Assembly: GCF_027942865.1 (NCBI RefSeq)
Contig: NC_134515.1
Span: forward strand, 3,790,839-3,854,838
Length of the DNA stretch: 64,000 nucleotides
Direction of reading: 5' to 3'
Origin: Odontesthes bonariensis
Lineage: Eukaryota; Chordata; Actinopteri; Atheriniformes; Atherinopsidae
Part shown: positions 22,441 through 34,014 of the stretch, piece by piece
Layout: each line of letters begins with the position of its first letter
Numbering within the stretch: position 1 is the first letter of the stretch
The notes under the pieces: model-generated
Told to the model about the DNA's origin: nothing
Databases searched by the model: none
Seen by the model: only the letters and a program-made list of their open reading frames with translations
Program-made: the position numbers and the translations under genes

Positions 22441-22501
22441 CATAGAAAGGACACAAGAAACCACAGAACACAGAGTGAGTCAGAACAACATTTGGAGGAT
22501 T

Positions 22502-22507
22502 TTTATT
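22502..22507 (-). terminator. Polyadenylation signal of lectin C
   Basis: TTTATT on the plus strand (AATAAA on the minus strand), 181 bp beyond the stop codon of lectin C. Confidence 0.8.
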
Positions 22508-22687
22508 GAACTTGCAGATAAAGTCTACAGTCGAATTAATAAATGCAGAGTTAATATATGATGAAAAAAATCAGAAATCATAATCATAAGAGCTCTGTTG
22601 CTCTGTGTTAATCTGGAAGTGTTTGATTAGAACAGAAAAGAGTGATGAGGCCTGAGATTATCCTTGTTGCTGACATGGCCGGATGCA

Positions 22688-25600
22688 TCACAGCTTCTTG
22701 CCACAAATGAAAGGAAATCCAGTTGTACATGGTCTGTCGTTCCAGTACGTTCCTGTTTGGAGATTTTTTGGAAAAAACAAACATGGAGAAACATGCATTA
22801 ATTTAGGTTTTTACACAAGCTTGTTCCTGTTCCAGTGCATAAGAGTGTGTTGAATATCTCTGTCTGTGAACATTTTCAAATGCTTCTTAAACACGACACT
22901 GTGACCCTACAGCACAAAGCGGGCTGGGATGTCTCCAAATATCTCAATAAAAGTCAAACATCTTAAAACAAATACTTATATTTGTGCCAAGTGTCTTGTT
23001 AGGCAAATATTTTCTATCATTGAAAAAAAACGGGAAAGATGTCTGTCATTTTAACAGATTTAAACATGAGAACAAGCACCAGAATCTTAAAGGAGAACTG
23101 CGGTATTTTCAACATTAAGCCTCTTTTCTGAGTCGTCTGCAATGTTTTAGAACCCCCCTCACCGCTTTTTTGATGTTTACTGCTGTCTCCGGTATTTTCC
23201 TAATTTTGATTCTTCTCAACCTGCTTCAGAATGGCAAGTACGGTGCATGTCCAGAAAGGTCCGTAAAAGCACCATAAACGTCCGTTTTCAAAATCATCAA
23301 CTCACCGGAGTGGTTACTGGTGTGCACTGGTAATCCATATCAAATTTCGTTGCGAAAAGTTTCTTCTGTCGTGTTTTATTTGACATTTTGTACTGAATGT
23401 TCGTTGATATTACTCCGCCACCGCTAAGAAAATAGTGCGAGCATGAACGAGCTGCCAAATAAAATGGCCACGGAGTGGATGTGTTTCAACTAGAGATAAC
23501 ATATCGTCAAATAAGGAGATACGGGGAAAAATACATTCCAAAGTTATGTAGTACATGTACATTGTCTCTTGGCTGGATGCCTGGAGAAGACCCTGAGATT
23601 CTCCCATAAAAATAGGATTCCCCCCCTGAAAAGGCAGAGAGGCTTCCATTCGCCAATTGAGACTCTCTCCAGATTTGATGCATCTTTTCTGTAAATTCGT
23701 GACGGACCTGATGACAGCAATAAAGGTTTCTATGTTCGACTAAGTCCGTGTCAGCAGACTTCTTCATCACTCATCTCCACATCGGCTCGGCGACCATTCC
23801 TCATATTTACTACACTATGCTCAAGCCAGCACCCATTTTAAGTCCAGGCCAACCATGATGGTGCTCTGGGTTCATCGAAGCCTACAGCAGGTTGAATGAG
23901 TTAGTTTCATGTTATTTCCTGTAAATAGTTTGTTCACATATCAGTGAGAATGAAGTGTTGATGTTTAAGCATTCTGCTGTCACTGCGACTTCATGTGATG
24001 TTGAAATAAAAAGTGAGAACACTGTCAGTGTCCATATGCTGTCCATAAAAGTGTAGTGGAACCTCTGTTTGTACCTGCTAAATTGATCTCAAGACAGTGC
24101 TCATTTCCTCCATAGTTGTCAGGCTGCCCACTATACCAGTAGCTGTAGTCAAAATCTGATCCATCAGTCCACTGCCACCTTCCCTCCTGAAATAGGAAAT
24201 ACAATGTGTAGTATGGAGAAATACACAGCAGTATAATAAATCAGATCTACCAAAGCTGCAACCTGCTGCCTCATAAAAGACCATTTACTAAGTGTTTGTA
24301 TGATGAGTTATGTGTCAACAAAACATTAGAAATGAATAATTGTATTTTATTCATGTAAAATAGTCTCACACATTCAGTAAAAACTTAATTTGATAAATTG
24401 AACCGTCTAACTTACCGCGACTGCATCAAAACCTCCAACCCAGGTAACGTGATGATGGCCGGTCACTCTCTTAACCAGTTCACTGAGGAAGAGGCTCTCA
24501 TCAGCAGAGTGGACTGAAGCCAGATTCCCACCAATAGATATGCAAAAATGCTAACAATCAAAACAGAGAGGGGGAAAAAGAGATTTTAGGGAGAAGTGCC
24601 TTCAAGTTTGAGGAACATCATGGACATAACTTGCTAGTTAATCTAATTTAGGCAGCACTTTGTTATCATGATGAGAAAAACCTTGTTATGTTAAAGGTTT
24701 CTTCCTAATTTCATTGTAAATGTGCAAAGTGTAAAATCCAGTCTGTGTAATATACAGCGATGTTTAAAGTTGGAATTTCCTTTTTCTTTCATCAGGTCAG
24801 AGTTGCTGATCACTGCATCCTCTGTCATGTTTTTGTCTTCCTGGGTCAGAATCAAAGCTTTTGCTCGTAGTTTATGGCAGTGAACCAAACCACAAACTGA
24901 TCCACCAGCATTCCCAGCTGTTTGCTCATAGCCCACATGTTGTTGTTCATGATCAGTCAACTGGGTGCTAAAGCATATTTTGATTTTTTTTTTTTATCAT
25001 TTTAATTTTGTTACTGATCTGATGGTGAAATACCTTGATGATTGTACTGCAGAACACAATTCAGCCATTACAGTGAGCCATAACTTACAGTTCATCAAGA
25101 GGCCTTAATACTCCATCACTCATTCTTTAGTGTAATTTAGTTTAATTCGTTAGTGTTTTTTAACAATCTCTAACAGTGAAAACAAGATTATTTATCTCAG
25201 ACTGTTTAAAGAATCTGTCATCGTCACTGACAAGAGTGATACCAAGAAAATGATTGATATCTTTTTCAATATCTCAAAGGGAAAAAAGTCATTAAGATGT
25301 TTAAAATGTTTTTAAGAAAAAGAGCTACAGACGTCCCTTTTTAAAGGTTAAACTTTCTCTAAAAACATTTGAGAAATTCTTACAATTTGCAGAAATTGGC
25401 AATTCTATGCTTTATTTCAAAGGAAATAAGATTTCGCTCGGTGACATACCTCTGCATCAATCCAAGTCTTTGCTGCGTTGTAGAAAATGAAACAGCGAGA
25501 GCCGAACTGCGTCCAACCAGGAGGACAGCCAGGGGAACAGCCAGGAGGAACTGCCACAGTTGTTGTATTAGACAGAAGATAATAAGTGCAAAATACAGGA

Positions 25601-26435
25601 ATTTGTATTCATAACTGTCATAAAAACTTTTTATTTTTCTGTAAATCTAAAGCAGAGAATCTGCTTGTTGAAGTTCAACAGCAAATAGAATTAGAACTAC
25701 TTACCTGGCACTTCACCTGCACCCTGCACAGACCTCTGTGAACACAAACACACATGGAAACCAATGAAGAGTTTTTACTTTTCAGCTCTAACATGTTCCT
25801 ATCTTTTAAAAAGATGGTAGTTATGAAGCTGCCATCAACTGTAGTCCTGTGTTGTGCTTGAATGTGTTAACGTGAAGTCACGAGTGGTTTTCATGTTTTC
25901 CATGAATTATACCTGAATGAGGATGTTTTTAACTGATGAGCATGAAGTGAGCTCTTACTGAACAATATTTTGAGGAATTCTGCATGCATGTACTCTGGTG
26001 ATGGTGGGTGACACCACAGAACTGCAGTGATTTCTGCACCAGTATCAGGCATAAAATGATGCAACTGCATTAGCACAATTACAGACATGTTATAGATGTG
26101 TAGAAATGCACAACATTATTCTCACAGCAGACAAGACAGATGCAGTGAAGGAGTGAAAAAGAGTGGAGCCTGCCAGCTGAGTCTGAGGGATGTAGTAGAA
26201 GACTTTGCTCAGTTAAAAGTCAGAGGAGAGCGCCTGAAATGTTAGTTGAACTTTTGTTTTGTCCTTGGTGCAGACAGCTGCACGTTCACCACCTTTGTCC
26301 TCACCTGTCCTGAGTTGTTTGTCTCAAGATAAACAGGCATGACCATGAAAGTGAGTTAGTTTTACTTACACTTTCAACAATCAGTAGGCCACTGATGGAA
26401 CAGAAGAAGAAAACCAAGTGAAAACCTGATGCCAT
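22688..26435 (-). CDS. Lectin C: secreted C-type lectin, galactose-type QPD motif
   Basis: Minus-strand coding exons 26435-26370, 25735-25705, 25550-25450, 24550-24416, 24186-24075 and 22752-22688 join in phase to 169 aa. The signal peptide (MASGFHLVFFF...) is followed by a linker and one C-type lectin domain with the six usual cysteines, WVGG, QPD in the carbohydrate loop, NEHC and WND. QPD with WND is the pattern of Ca2+-dependent galactose binding in this family. An extra cysteine (PPGCSPGCPPGW), serine in lectin A, makes the total seven, so one may be free or link subunits. It is a secreted innate-defence lectin by family knowledge. All splice sites follow GT-AG. The last intron carries about 0.9 kb not found in lectin A. 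Its 5' half is duplicated, inverted, as lectin B. Confidence 0.92.
23091..24012. mobile_element. Insertion in last intron of lectin C, starting at TTAA
   Basis: Lectin A intron sequence runs CCAGAATCTTAAGTAG. Lectin C reads CCAGAATCTTAAAGGAGAACTGCGG and diverges until about 24012. The AAAGGAGAACTGCGG start resembles a common teleost MITE end. I could not define the other end. Confidence 0.45.
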
Positions 26436-26624
26436 CTGAGGAGAGACATTAAAGATATCAATGCAGTCACGTTCAGAACATCAACAACTGTGTGCAGACA
26501 GATTAACTCTATCATTTGTCTAACAGTAAATGTCTGTTTGATCATTGAGAATAATGCCTGTGTTACCTTTGCTGCAGTGGATCCCGACTCAGAGATGCTG
26601 AACACAAACAGGAGCTGAACGGCT

Positions 26625-26632
26625 CTTTTATA
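26625..26632 (-). promoter_or_regulatory. TATA box of lectin C
   Basis: TATAAAAG on the minus strand, 58 bp before the GTAACA donor (26566-26561) of the non-coding first exon. Confidence 0.75.
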
Positions 26633-26880
26633 CCTTGTGAGGTGATTCTGGAATGTTGAATGAAATGAGGAAGCAAATGTCTTGTGTGGATGAACTTGTC
26701 TGTCTTTCAAAACAATGAATTCCAACTCAAACTAATCAAACAAGTTTATGTTTTATATAGCACACAGACAGAAATGAGCTCCTGGCTGTTACAGTAATCT
26801 TCCACTTGTGTGTTGTGTAACGCGTCAGATGGCCAGATGACATTTCTGGCTGTGTGTTTCACACCCCTCTCATTCTCATT

Positions 26881-28655
26881 GTGAGAATGCATTAAGCATT
26901 CTCACTATTAAGTTCCTGTTTCCCTTTATTGTGAGAATGCATGAAGCATTCTCACTATTAAGTTCCTGTTTCCCTTTATTATTATTATTCCGTATTATTA
27001 TTATTCCGCCGTTTTTCGGCATTCAACTACTTCAGCATACTTTGAGCTATTTCAACAAATTTGGTATCAAAATGTTCAGCTCTTTCAGCTCTTTCCTGCA
27101 ATTATTTTTTGGTGTTTCTAACTTTTCAACTTTTTAAGATATTAAGCTTTTTGTTCAACTTTTTTCCCCATTAAAAGTAATGGTAAATCTTCAAATCCTT
27201 TCAAATCCTTTCAAATCCTTCAAATCTTAACTAGTTCAGCATACTTTCAGCTAGAGACACCATTCAAATTTTAAAATGTTCATAAGACATTCAGCTATTA
27301 CAAATTGTTTCATCTTTTAAAAATATTCAGCCAATTTAGAAATATGACAGTTTCAAAAATATGAAAATTAAGTTCTTCAAATCCTTATCTTCAAATCCTT
27401 TCAAATCCTTCAAATCCTTCAAATCCTTCAAATCCTTCAAATCCTTTCAAATCGTAACTAGTTCAGCATACTTTCAGCTAGAGACACCATTCAAATTTTA
27501 AAATGTTCATAAGACATTCAGCTATTACAAATTGTTTAATCTTTTAAAAATATTCGGCCAATTTTGAAATATGACAGTTTAAAAAACATGAAGATTAGGT
27601 TCCTTCTTGGATTTTAGAGTGAGACATTCAGCAGTGCTGATAAGTTTCAACTTTTCAAACAAATTACTATAACTTTCATACAGTTTAACTGAGAGAAACA
27701 AATTATACCTTAAAATGTAGGAAAACTTGTCTTCTTTCCCCCAATGTAACTCCTAAAAAGCTCACATGGACAGATTTTGAACTATGAGCCTTTAAGCTTG
27801 AACAACTGCTCAAATTCTGACGAAATCTGCCATTTTTGAATCAGCTTCAAGTGTTTCAAACTGCTTGGATTTAAATATAGTTGACTCCACAGATGTAAAA
27901 CTACTTTGCTAAGTTCCTCTAAGCCTTCTGCTTCTAACGGTGTTAAAATTATTTTTCTAGCTGGTCAACTTTTGTCACAGGACGTGTTAGAAGACAGTCT
28001 GCACCTCAGATTTGTCCCGCGGCTGCCGCGGTTTCGCTCTGTGTCTGTCAGTGTAGTCTTTAAATAGGTTACATGCACTTCAATTTTACAGAACAAAATG
28101 GCCTAATGGTAACACTAACAGCCCTTTCGTGCGGGCTGCCCGGGCTCGATGCCCAACATGTCAGGTCAATTTTTAAAAAAAATTTTTTTAAAAACTATTT
28201 AAGCATACTTTTAGCCATTTCAACTGTTTATAGCTTGAAATCATTACACTTTCGTCTTTTAAATGTCATTTCAACTTCAAACTCCTGTTTTTCCTCAGCC
28301 TTTTTTAGCTGCTTATGCTAACTTTTAACTCTAACTCTTTAGCTCCTTCAGCTGTTAGCTTCTTCAGCTCCTTTAGCTTTAGCTTCTTCAGCTGTTAGCT
28401 TCTTCAGCTGTTTTAGCTTTAGCTCCTTCAGCTGTTAGCTTCTTCAGCTGTTTTAGCTTATTTTAGCTTCTTTAGCTTCTTCAGCTGTTTTAGCTTATTT
28501 TAGCTTCTTTAGCTCCTTTAGCTTTTAGCTTCTTCAGCTCCTTTAGCTTTAGCTTCTTCAGCTGTTTTAGCTTTTTTTAGCTTCTTAAGATTTTTTAGCA
28601 TGCTAATTCAGCTCTTGCATTCTCACAGCTGTTTCGCAGGAACAGCTCTTTCTAG
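26881..28655. mobile_element. 1.78-kb insertion rich in simple motifs (TCAAATCCTT and AGCTTC arrays), absent from the left arm
   Basis: The left inverted arm runs from ATTCTCA straight into CTCACTTTAC (about 17270, read on the minus strand). The right arm has this block in between. It opens with two copies of a 50-bp unit containing GTGAGAATGCATTAAGCATT (a small palindrome) and ends with GCATTCTCACAGCTG...TCTTTCTAG. Inside are TCAAATCCTT repeats (27185-27450) and TTTAGCTTCTTCAGCTG repeats (28330-28600). No transposase. The type is unknown. Confidence 0.65.
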
Positions 28656-28679
28656 TTCACTTTCCATTCATTCATTCTA

Positions 28680-29165
28680 TGTGGTCCAGAGAATTATTAC
28701 TGTGGTACCAGCCAGACAGAATAATCTCACGGTGCATAGGTAGAACTTGGGGAGTATTCTGGAGTCCATGCCGAACCTCCTCAGCTGCTGCAGAAAGGAG
28801 TTGTTTCCTCACTCCTTTCATGATGTGACCAGCTCAGATCCTCACTGATGTTGAGCCCCGAGAATCTCAAGCAGCAGACTCTCTCCACCAGTCCAGCATC
28901 CAGTTGCATAATGATGTAGAGATCCTGGAGCTTCGTGACAAGCCTGGGTGGAACTGTGGTGCTGAAAGCAGAGCTGTAGTCCATAAACAGCATCAATACA
29001 TATGTGTTCTTCTGCTCCAGGTGGAAGAGGGCAGTGTGAGTGCTGCTGAATGTGACATTCTTAATGCATTTTTGAATGTATTCGGGTATGTCGTCCCTGA
29101 TGTTATCAGCAGCATTTTGGAAAACTTCCCAGTCCAAAGGACAGAAGCAAATGAGCAGTCAGACA
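28680..29165 (-). mobile_element. Rex1-like LINE remnant, right arm
   Basis: Inverted copy of 16780-17215 with the same internal deletion. It reads HLEQKNTYVLMLFMDYSSAF on the minus strand. Confidence 0.75.
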
Positions 29166-29169
29166 GGAT

Positions 29170-30895
29170 GATGACAGAACTCCTTCATTCTGCTGCACCT
29201 GATCTTCTTCCTTACCTGACCCACCTCATTAACACGTCTTTGACATCAGGCTCTTTTCCTTCTGCTTTCAGGACTGCCAGAGTCACTCCTCTTCTAAAGA
29301 AACCAGCTCTTGACCCTTCAGAGATCAAGAACTATAGACCGGTATCCCTTCTACCCTTCCTGTCCAAAACTCTTCAACGCGCTGTCTTTAAACAACTGTC
29401 CTCTTACCTCCACCAGAACAACCTCTTGGACCCCCACCAGTCCGGGTTCAAGGCGGGCCACTCAACTGAGACGGCCCTCCTAGCAGTAACTAGCAAACTG
29501 CTCGAGCTAACTCTTTCTCCTCTGTCCTGATTCTCCTGGACATTTCTGCAGCATTTGACACAGTGAACCACCACATCCTCCTCTCTACCCTGGAGGGAAT
29601 GGGTGTCTCTGGCTCTGCACTCTCCGTGTTCTCATCCTACCTGACAGATCGCTCCTACCGGGTAACACTGAGAGGGTCTGTGTTGAAGCCACGGAGGCTC
29701 ACCACTGGGATTCCGCAAGGTTCGGTCTTGGGTCCTCTTCTTTTCTCCCTCTACACATCATCCCTTGGTTCTATCATCCACTCCCATAACTTTTCCTACC
29801 ACTGCTATGCAGACGACACCCAGCTGATTCTGTCTTTTCCCCCTTCTGACACCCAAGTGGAAGCACGCATTGCTGCGTGCCTGGCAGACATCTCGGGGTG
29901 GATGTCGATGCACCACCTTAAGCTCAACCTGGACCAGACTGAGCCGGTGTTTCTCCCGGGGAAGGGCTGCCCGTTTGAGATCTGGCCATCACCATGGATG
30001 ACTCCGTGGTGACGTCGGACCGTGAGGAATCTGGGTGTGACCCTGGATGACCAACTGTCGTTCTCGCCAAACATCGCATCAGTGACCCGTTCCTGCCGAT
30101 TCCTCCTCTACAACATCCGGAGGATTCACCCCTTCCTCACCGACAGGGCAGCACAGGTGCTCATCCAGGCTCTGGTCATCTCCCGCCTGGACTACTGCAA
30201 CTCGCTCCTTGCTGGCGCCCCGGCTTCTGCCATCAAACCTCTGGAGCTTGTTCAGAAAGCTGCTGCTCGTCTGGTCTTCAACCTCCCCGAGTTCTCCCAC
30301 ACCACTCCCCTTCTCCGCTCTCTACACTGGCTCCCTGTAGCTGCAGCATCCAGTTTCAGACTCTGGTGCTGGCCTACAGGGCAGTGGAAGGATCAGCTCC
30401 TTCATACCTCCAGGCTGTGGTCCAGCCCTACACCCCCGCCCGACCGCTTCGCTCTGCGGCCTCCAGGCGGCCGGCTGCTCCGTCACTCAGCGGTCCCTGC
30501 GCACCATCCACACGGTCACGGCTTTTCTCTGTTCTGGCGCCCCGATGGTGGAACGATCTCCCGACTGATGTCAGGACAGCTGAGTCGCTGCCCATCTTTG
30601 GCCGCAGGCTGAAAACCCATCTCTTCAGGAAACACTACCCTGATCCGCCCTCTTAGGACATCACCTGCTTCGTCCCAGCTCCTTACGCACTTAATTGTTT
30701 TCTAAATTCTCTTTGTTTTCTAAATTGTCTTCCCATTTGTCTCGGTACCTAACTTACTAGCACTAGTTATGCTATTAGCTGTTTGGTTTTGGAAGGAACT
30801 TATGATTTCCTGTGACCTGAAGTTCTTTTGCCTACCGATGTGTAATACACTTATTGTAAGTCGCTTTGGATAAAAGCGTCTGCAAAATGTAATGT
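29170..30895 (+). mobile_element. L2-like LINE, reverse transcriptase and 3' end
   Basis: Three frames in succession (29170-29530, 29530-30012, 30022-30650) encode the L2 ORF2 after the endonuclease: KNYRPVSLLPFLSKTLQRAV, AGHSTETALLAVTS, TTGIPQGSVLGPLLFSLYTS and YHCYADDTQLILSF, down to the C terminus RLKTHLFRKHY. The 3' UTR ends with the typical TAAGTCGCTTTGGATAAAAG. Frameshifts between the frames make it inactive. Confidence 0.9.
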
Positions 30896-30944
30896 CTTAT
30901 TGGCTGGTCCAGCACTGGACCGAGTGCTTCATTGGCTACTTGTC

Positions 30945-32098
30945 AATGGATGCCTTAGCTCGTCAGGCTCTTGGAAGAGAGCGTGTGTTCCGAGAAAGTG
31001 TAGATATCCTTGTGGAGACAGACAAATTGCTGACATCGTGATTTAGATTGCCAAGGACTGTGCTGCTGCAAATTATGCAGCTTGCTAGAGCCACAACTCC
31101 AGAGAGAAACACACCAATCAAACCCAATTCCACCACACGTCCAGGTCCTCACCACCCTTGGATTTTTGGCCACTGGAACCTTTCAGAGGGAGATTGGAGA
31201 CAGATCGGGGGTGTCCCAGTCCTCTGTGAGTCGTGCGCTCCCCTTGGTCATCAAAGCTCTCATCAGTTTATCACCCATGGTACATCACATTCAAATATGC
31301 AGCTTGCTGGAGCCAGTCGTGCGCTCCCCTTGGTCATCAAAACCCCTCATCAGTTTATCACCCATGGTTCATCAGATTCCTATACAGCGCTGTCCAACAA
31401 GTACAAATTAAGAGGGACTTTCATGCCTTGGCTGGACTGCCAAACATAATCAGAGCAATGGACTGGACACATATACGCATCAAAGCACCCGTGCTGTTGT
31501 GGAGCGCACTGAAGGCCAGGTGGGTGCGTCTCGATACAGCGGGGGGCAAACTGCTCTATAGCCCAGAGAAGGCATGCCAGATTTGCACAATACTGCCATG
31601 AACGAGGGTCTCCTACTACCTGAACCAGCCCAGTCAGACCAGAAGGTGTGGTGCCAGAAGACCCCCCTCATGGACCGCCCCATCAAAGAGCCATCATGAT
31701 GAGGCAACAACTGATTGCACGGCTTCAGTTGCAGTCATCGAGCTTTTTTAAGCCATTTTCATATCAAACCATTTCTTCTTTATTTTGGTGACATTACGAA
31801 CTGCAGAGTTAACAGCACTCGTAATTGCTTCCCATTTCTTCTCTTTAGCAGGTCCCGTAATTCCACTGCTGACACTGCTAAAAAGAACATATATTCCTTT
31901 TTGGATCTCTAAAAGCAGAACTTCAATCTCAGATTCCCTAAAGTTGTTATTTTTGCGCCTTGATGCCATTCTCATGACTGAACACTCAACACTTCCTGGC
32001 ACAGGAGAGAGGAAGCACAGCCTTATATGGTATCATTTTGGGCATGGAGTATGCAAATTTACTATCCTCGTGCACGTGCACTTAAATACGCACGGGTG
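30945..32098 (-). mobile_element. PIF/Harbinger derivative, copy H3, lacking terminal repeats
   Basis: Inverted relative to H1 and H2. HARBI1 remnants on the plus strand read FLATGTFQREIGDRSGVSQS, an internal duplication of a SRALPLVIK segment, then AMDWTHIRI (altered catalytic region) and ARWVRLDTAGGKLLYSPEKA, joined by the shared internal deletion. The Myb-like remnant is on the minus strand at 31748-32002. Neither end reaches a GGGCCTCATGC terminus. Confidence 0.8.
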
Positions 32099-32369
32099 GC
32101 GAACCTTGTTCATCTCCAGTGGGTTTCGTCTGCCTCCAGTGCCTTTTTGACTTTGATGCTTTTTGATTTAACTTCCCAGATATCCAATGGACTCCAGACC
32201 TGATCCGTTCCGGATTTATGGTAGGCTCAGGAACGGATCCGCAAAACGGACCCAGATCGGAGTCCACTTGCACACCGGAACGGATCCGGAACAGATCCAG
32301 ATCACGGATCTGGGTTGGATCCGCCCCGGACCCTATCCGGATCAACACATTAAGTGCCACATCCGGCCC

Positions 32370-32723
32370 GGAGCCGTTTCGGATCCGTTCATAGAACACA
32401 TCATCCGGCCCGGATCCGTTTTGGATCCGTTCATAGAATTCATCATGCGGCCCGGATCCATTTTGGATCCGTTCATAGAACTCATCATGCGGCCCGGAGC
32501 CGTTTTGGATCCGTTCATAGAACACATCATCCGGCCTGGATCCATTTTGGATCCGTTCATAGAACACATTATGCGGCCCGGATCCATTTTGGATCCGTTC
32601 ATAGAACTCATCATGCGGCCCGGAGCCGTTTTGGATCCGTTCATCGAACACATCATCCGGCCCGGATCCGTTTCGGATCCGTTCATAGAACACATCATCC
32701 GGCCCGGATCCGTTTCGGATCCG
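32370..32723. repeat. 42-bp minisatellite, about 8.4 copies
   Basis: Unit GGATCCGTTTTGGATCCG followed by TTCATAGAA.NCATCATNCGGCCC. The period is a multiple of three and the unit has few stop codons, so at least four of six frames stay open for 118-203 codons. More diverged units extend left to about 32170. I see no evidence that any frame is a gene. Confidence 0.9.
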
Positions 32724-32935
32724 TGTATGATACTTATAATGGAGGTGGACTCATTTGGTCCAGAACCTTTATTATGAATTTATTAACAAAAGTAGATACA
32801 GATAAAAACTTGCTTACCAACTAGAAATGACTCCATAAAAACCCCACCAGTTTAGCATTATACACCTGAAAATGATTCATTGTGAAGCTGCAAAAGACCT
32901 AAAATTGGGTTATTATTACGAGTAAATTTACAGTT

Positions 32936-33180
32936 TTGAGGCTGCACAGTGGTGCAGTTGGTAGCACTGTTGCAGGTGTTAGTATCCAGCCAGGGATCTT
33001 TCTGTATGTGGTTTGCATGTTCTCCCTGTACATGCATGGGTTCTCTCTGGGTACTTCATCTCCTCTGCTATCCGTTGTGCTGTACTGCTCTCCCTGCCTC
33101 CCTCATCCTCCATGCCAGGACAGTAACCTCCACCAACCTCCCTGGAGATATATGGGACATAGTATGATCCTTGTGATCAT
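32936..33180 (+). repeat. SINE-like teleost repeat
   Basis: Begins GAGGCTGCACAGTGGTGCAG and continues with TTTGCATGTTCTCCCTGT. This is a very common fish repeat in which GGTGCAGTTGGTAGCAC resembles a tRNA A-box. The B-box part is missing here. Confidence 0.5.
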
Positions 33181-33852
33181 ATGATTGGTTGGATACAACC
33201 AATTAAGTGGAATTGAGTTCACTTAAAAGAGCTCGCACAAACACCAGATTGGCCAACACATCACTACAAGTGGCTAATAAAGATAATGGACACAAAAAAC
33301 ATGAAAAAATGTGATGGAAATTCTTAGATGTATTTATTAATACTCACAGACTCATTTAAATGAACAATAAAAAAAATAAACAAGATCTGGCCTAACATGT
33401 GATGTGCTGTGCTTAGACATCATCAGCAGGATGAACTCGTGTGTACTGCGTCTCCTTGAGGTTCCCCTATCTGCTGCCAAGTTGAACCATCGGATGGCAT
33501 GCTTGAAGACATCATGTTCAGTGGAAGCACGAGCGACAGGATTTTTTCTGACAGAATCTGTAATCACAAAAGGAGATTTTCAATTAAGTTATCATCATCC
33601 GCCATCATAATCACAATTTGTAATGTGACAGGATACAAATAGTGATGCACTCCAAAATAGACAATCTGTCACATATTAAATTTCTAAATATAAAAATAAA
33701 TATATGTAGTTTAAGAGTAACAAAAATAACCTGTGTATAGTCAACTTAGATGAATGAGTGATGAGTGAATGATATAGTGACCAAAACTACCAGGGTTAAC
33801 TCAAATCTACATTACCTACCGGCAATATGCTATGTGAGCTAGCTAACCACGC
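33181..33852. other. No gene recognised
   Basis: Short open frames only (up to about 71 codons), none with a recognisable domain. Confidence 0.5.
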
Positions 33853-34000
33853 TCGCTATGCTATATGCTATATGCTATATATGCTATATCGCTATTGTAT
33901 GCTATATCGCTATGCTATATATGCTATATCGCTATTGTATGCTATATCGCTATGCTATATATGCTATATCGCTATTGTATGCTATATCGCTATGCTATAT
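33853..34000. repeat. 40-bp tandem repeat of GCTATAT-type motifs
   Basis: ATGCTATATCGCTATTGTAT followed by GCTATATCGCTATGCTATAT is repeated about three times. One unit remains in the duplicate at 37385-37440. Confidence 0.9.
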
Positions 34001-34014
34001 TACAAACTTAAAAG

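Noticed and set aside
32082-32824. Four overlapping frames of 118-203 codons as possible repeat proteins
   Set aside because: All come from the 42-bp minisatellite, whose period is a multiple of three. There is no start-site, splice or composition support for any one of them.
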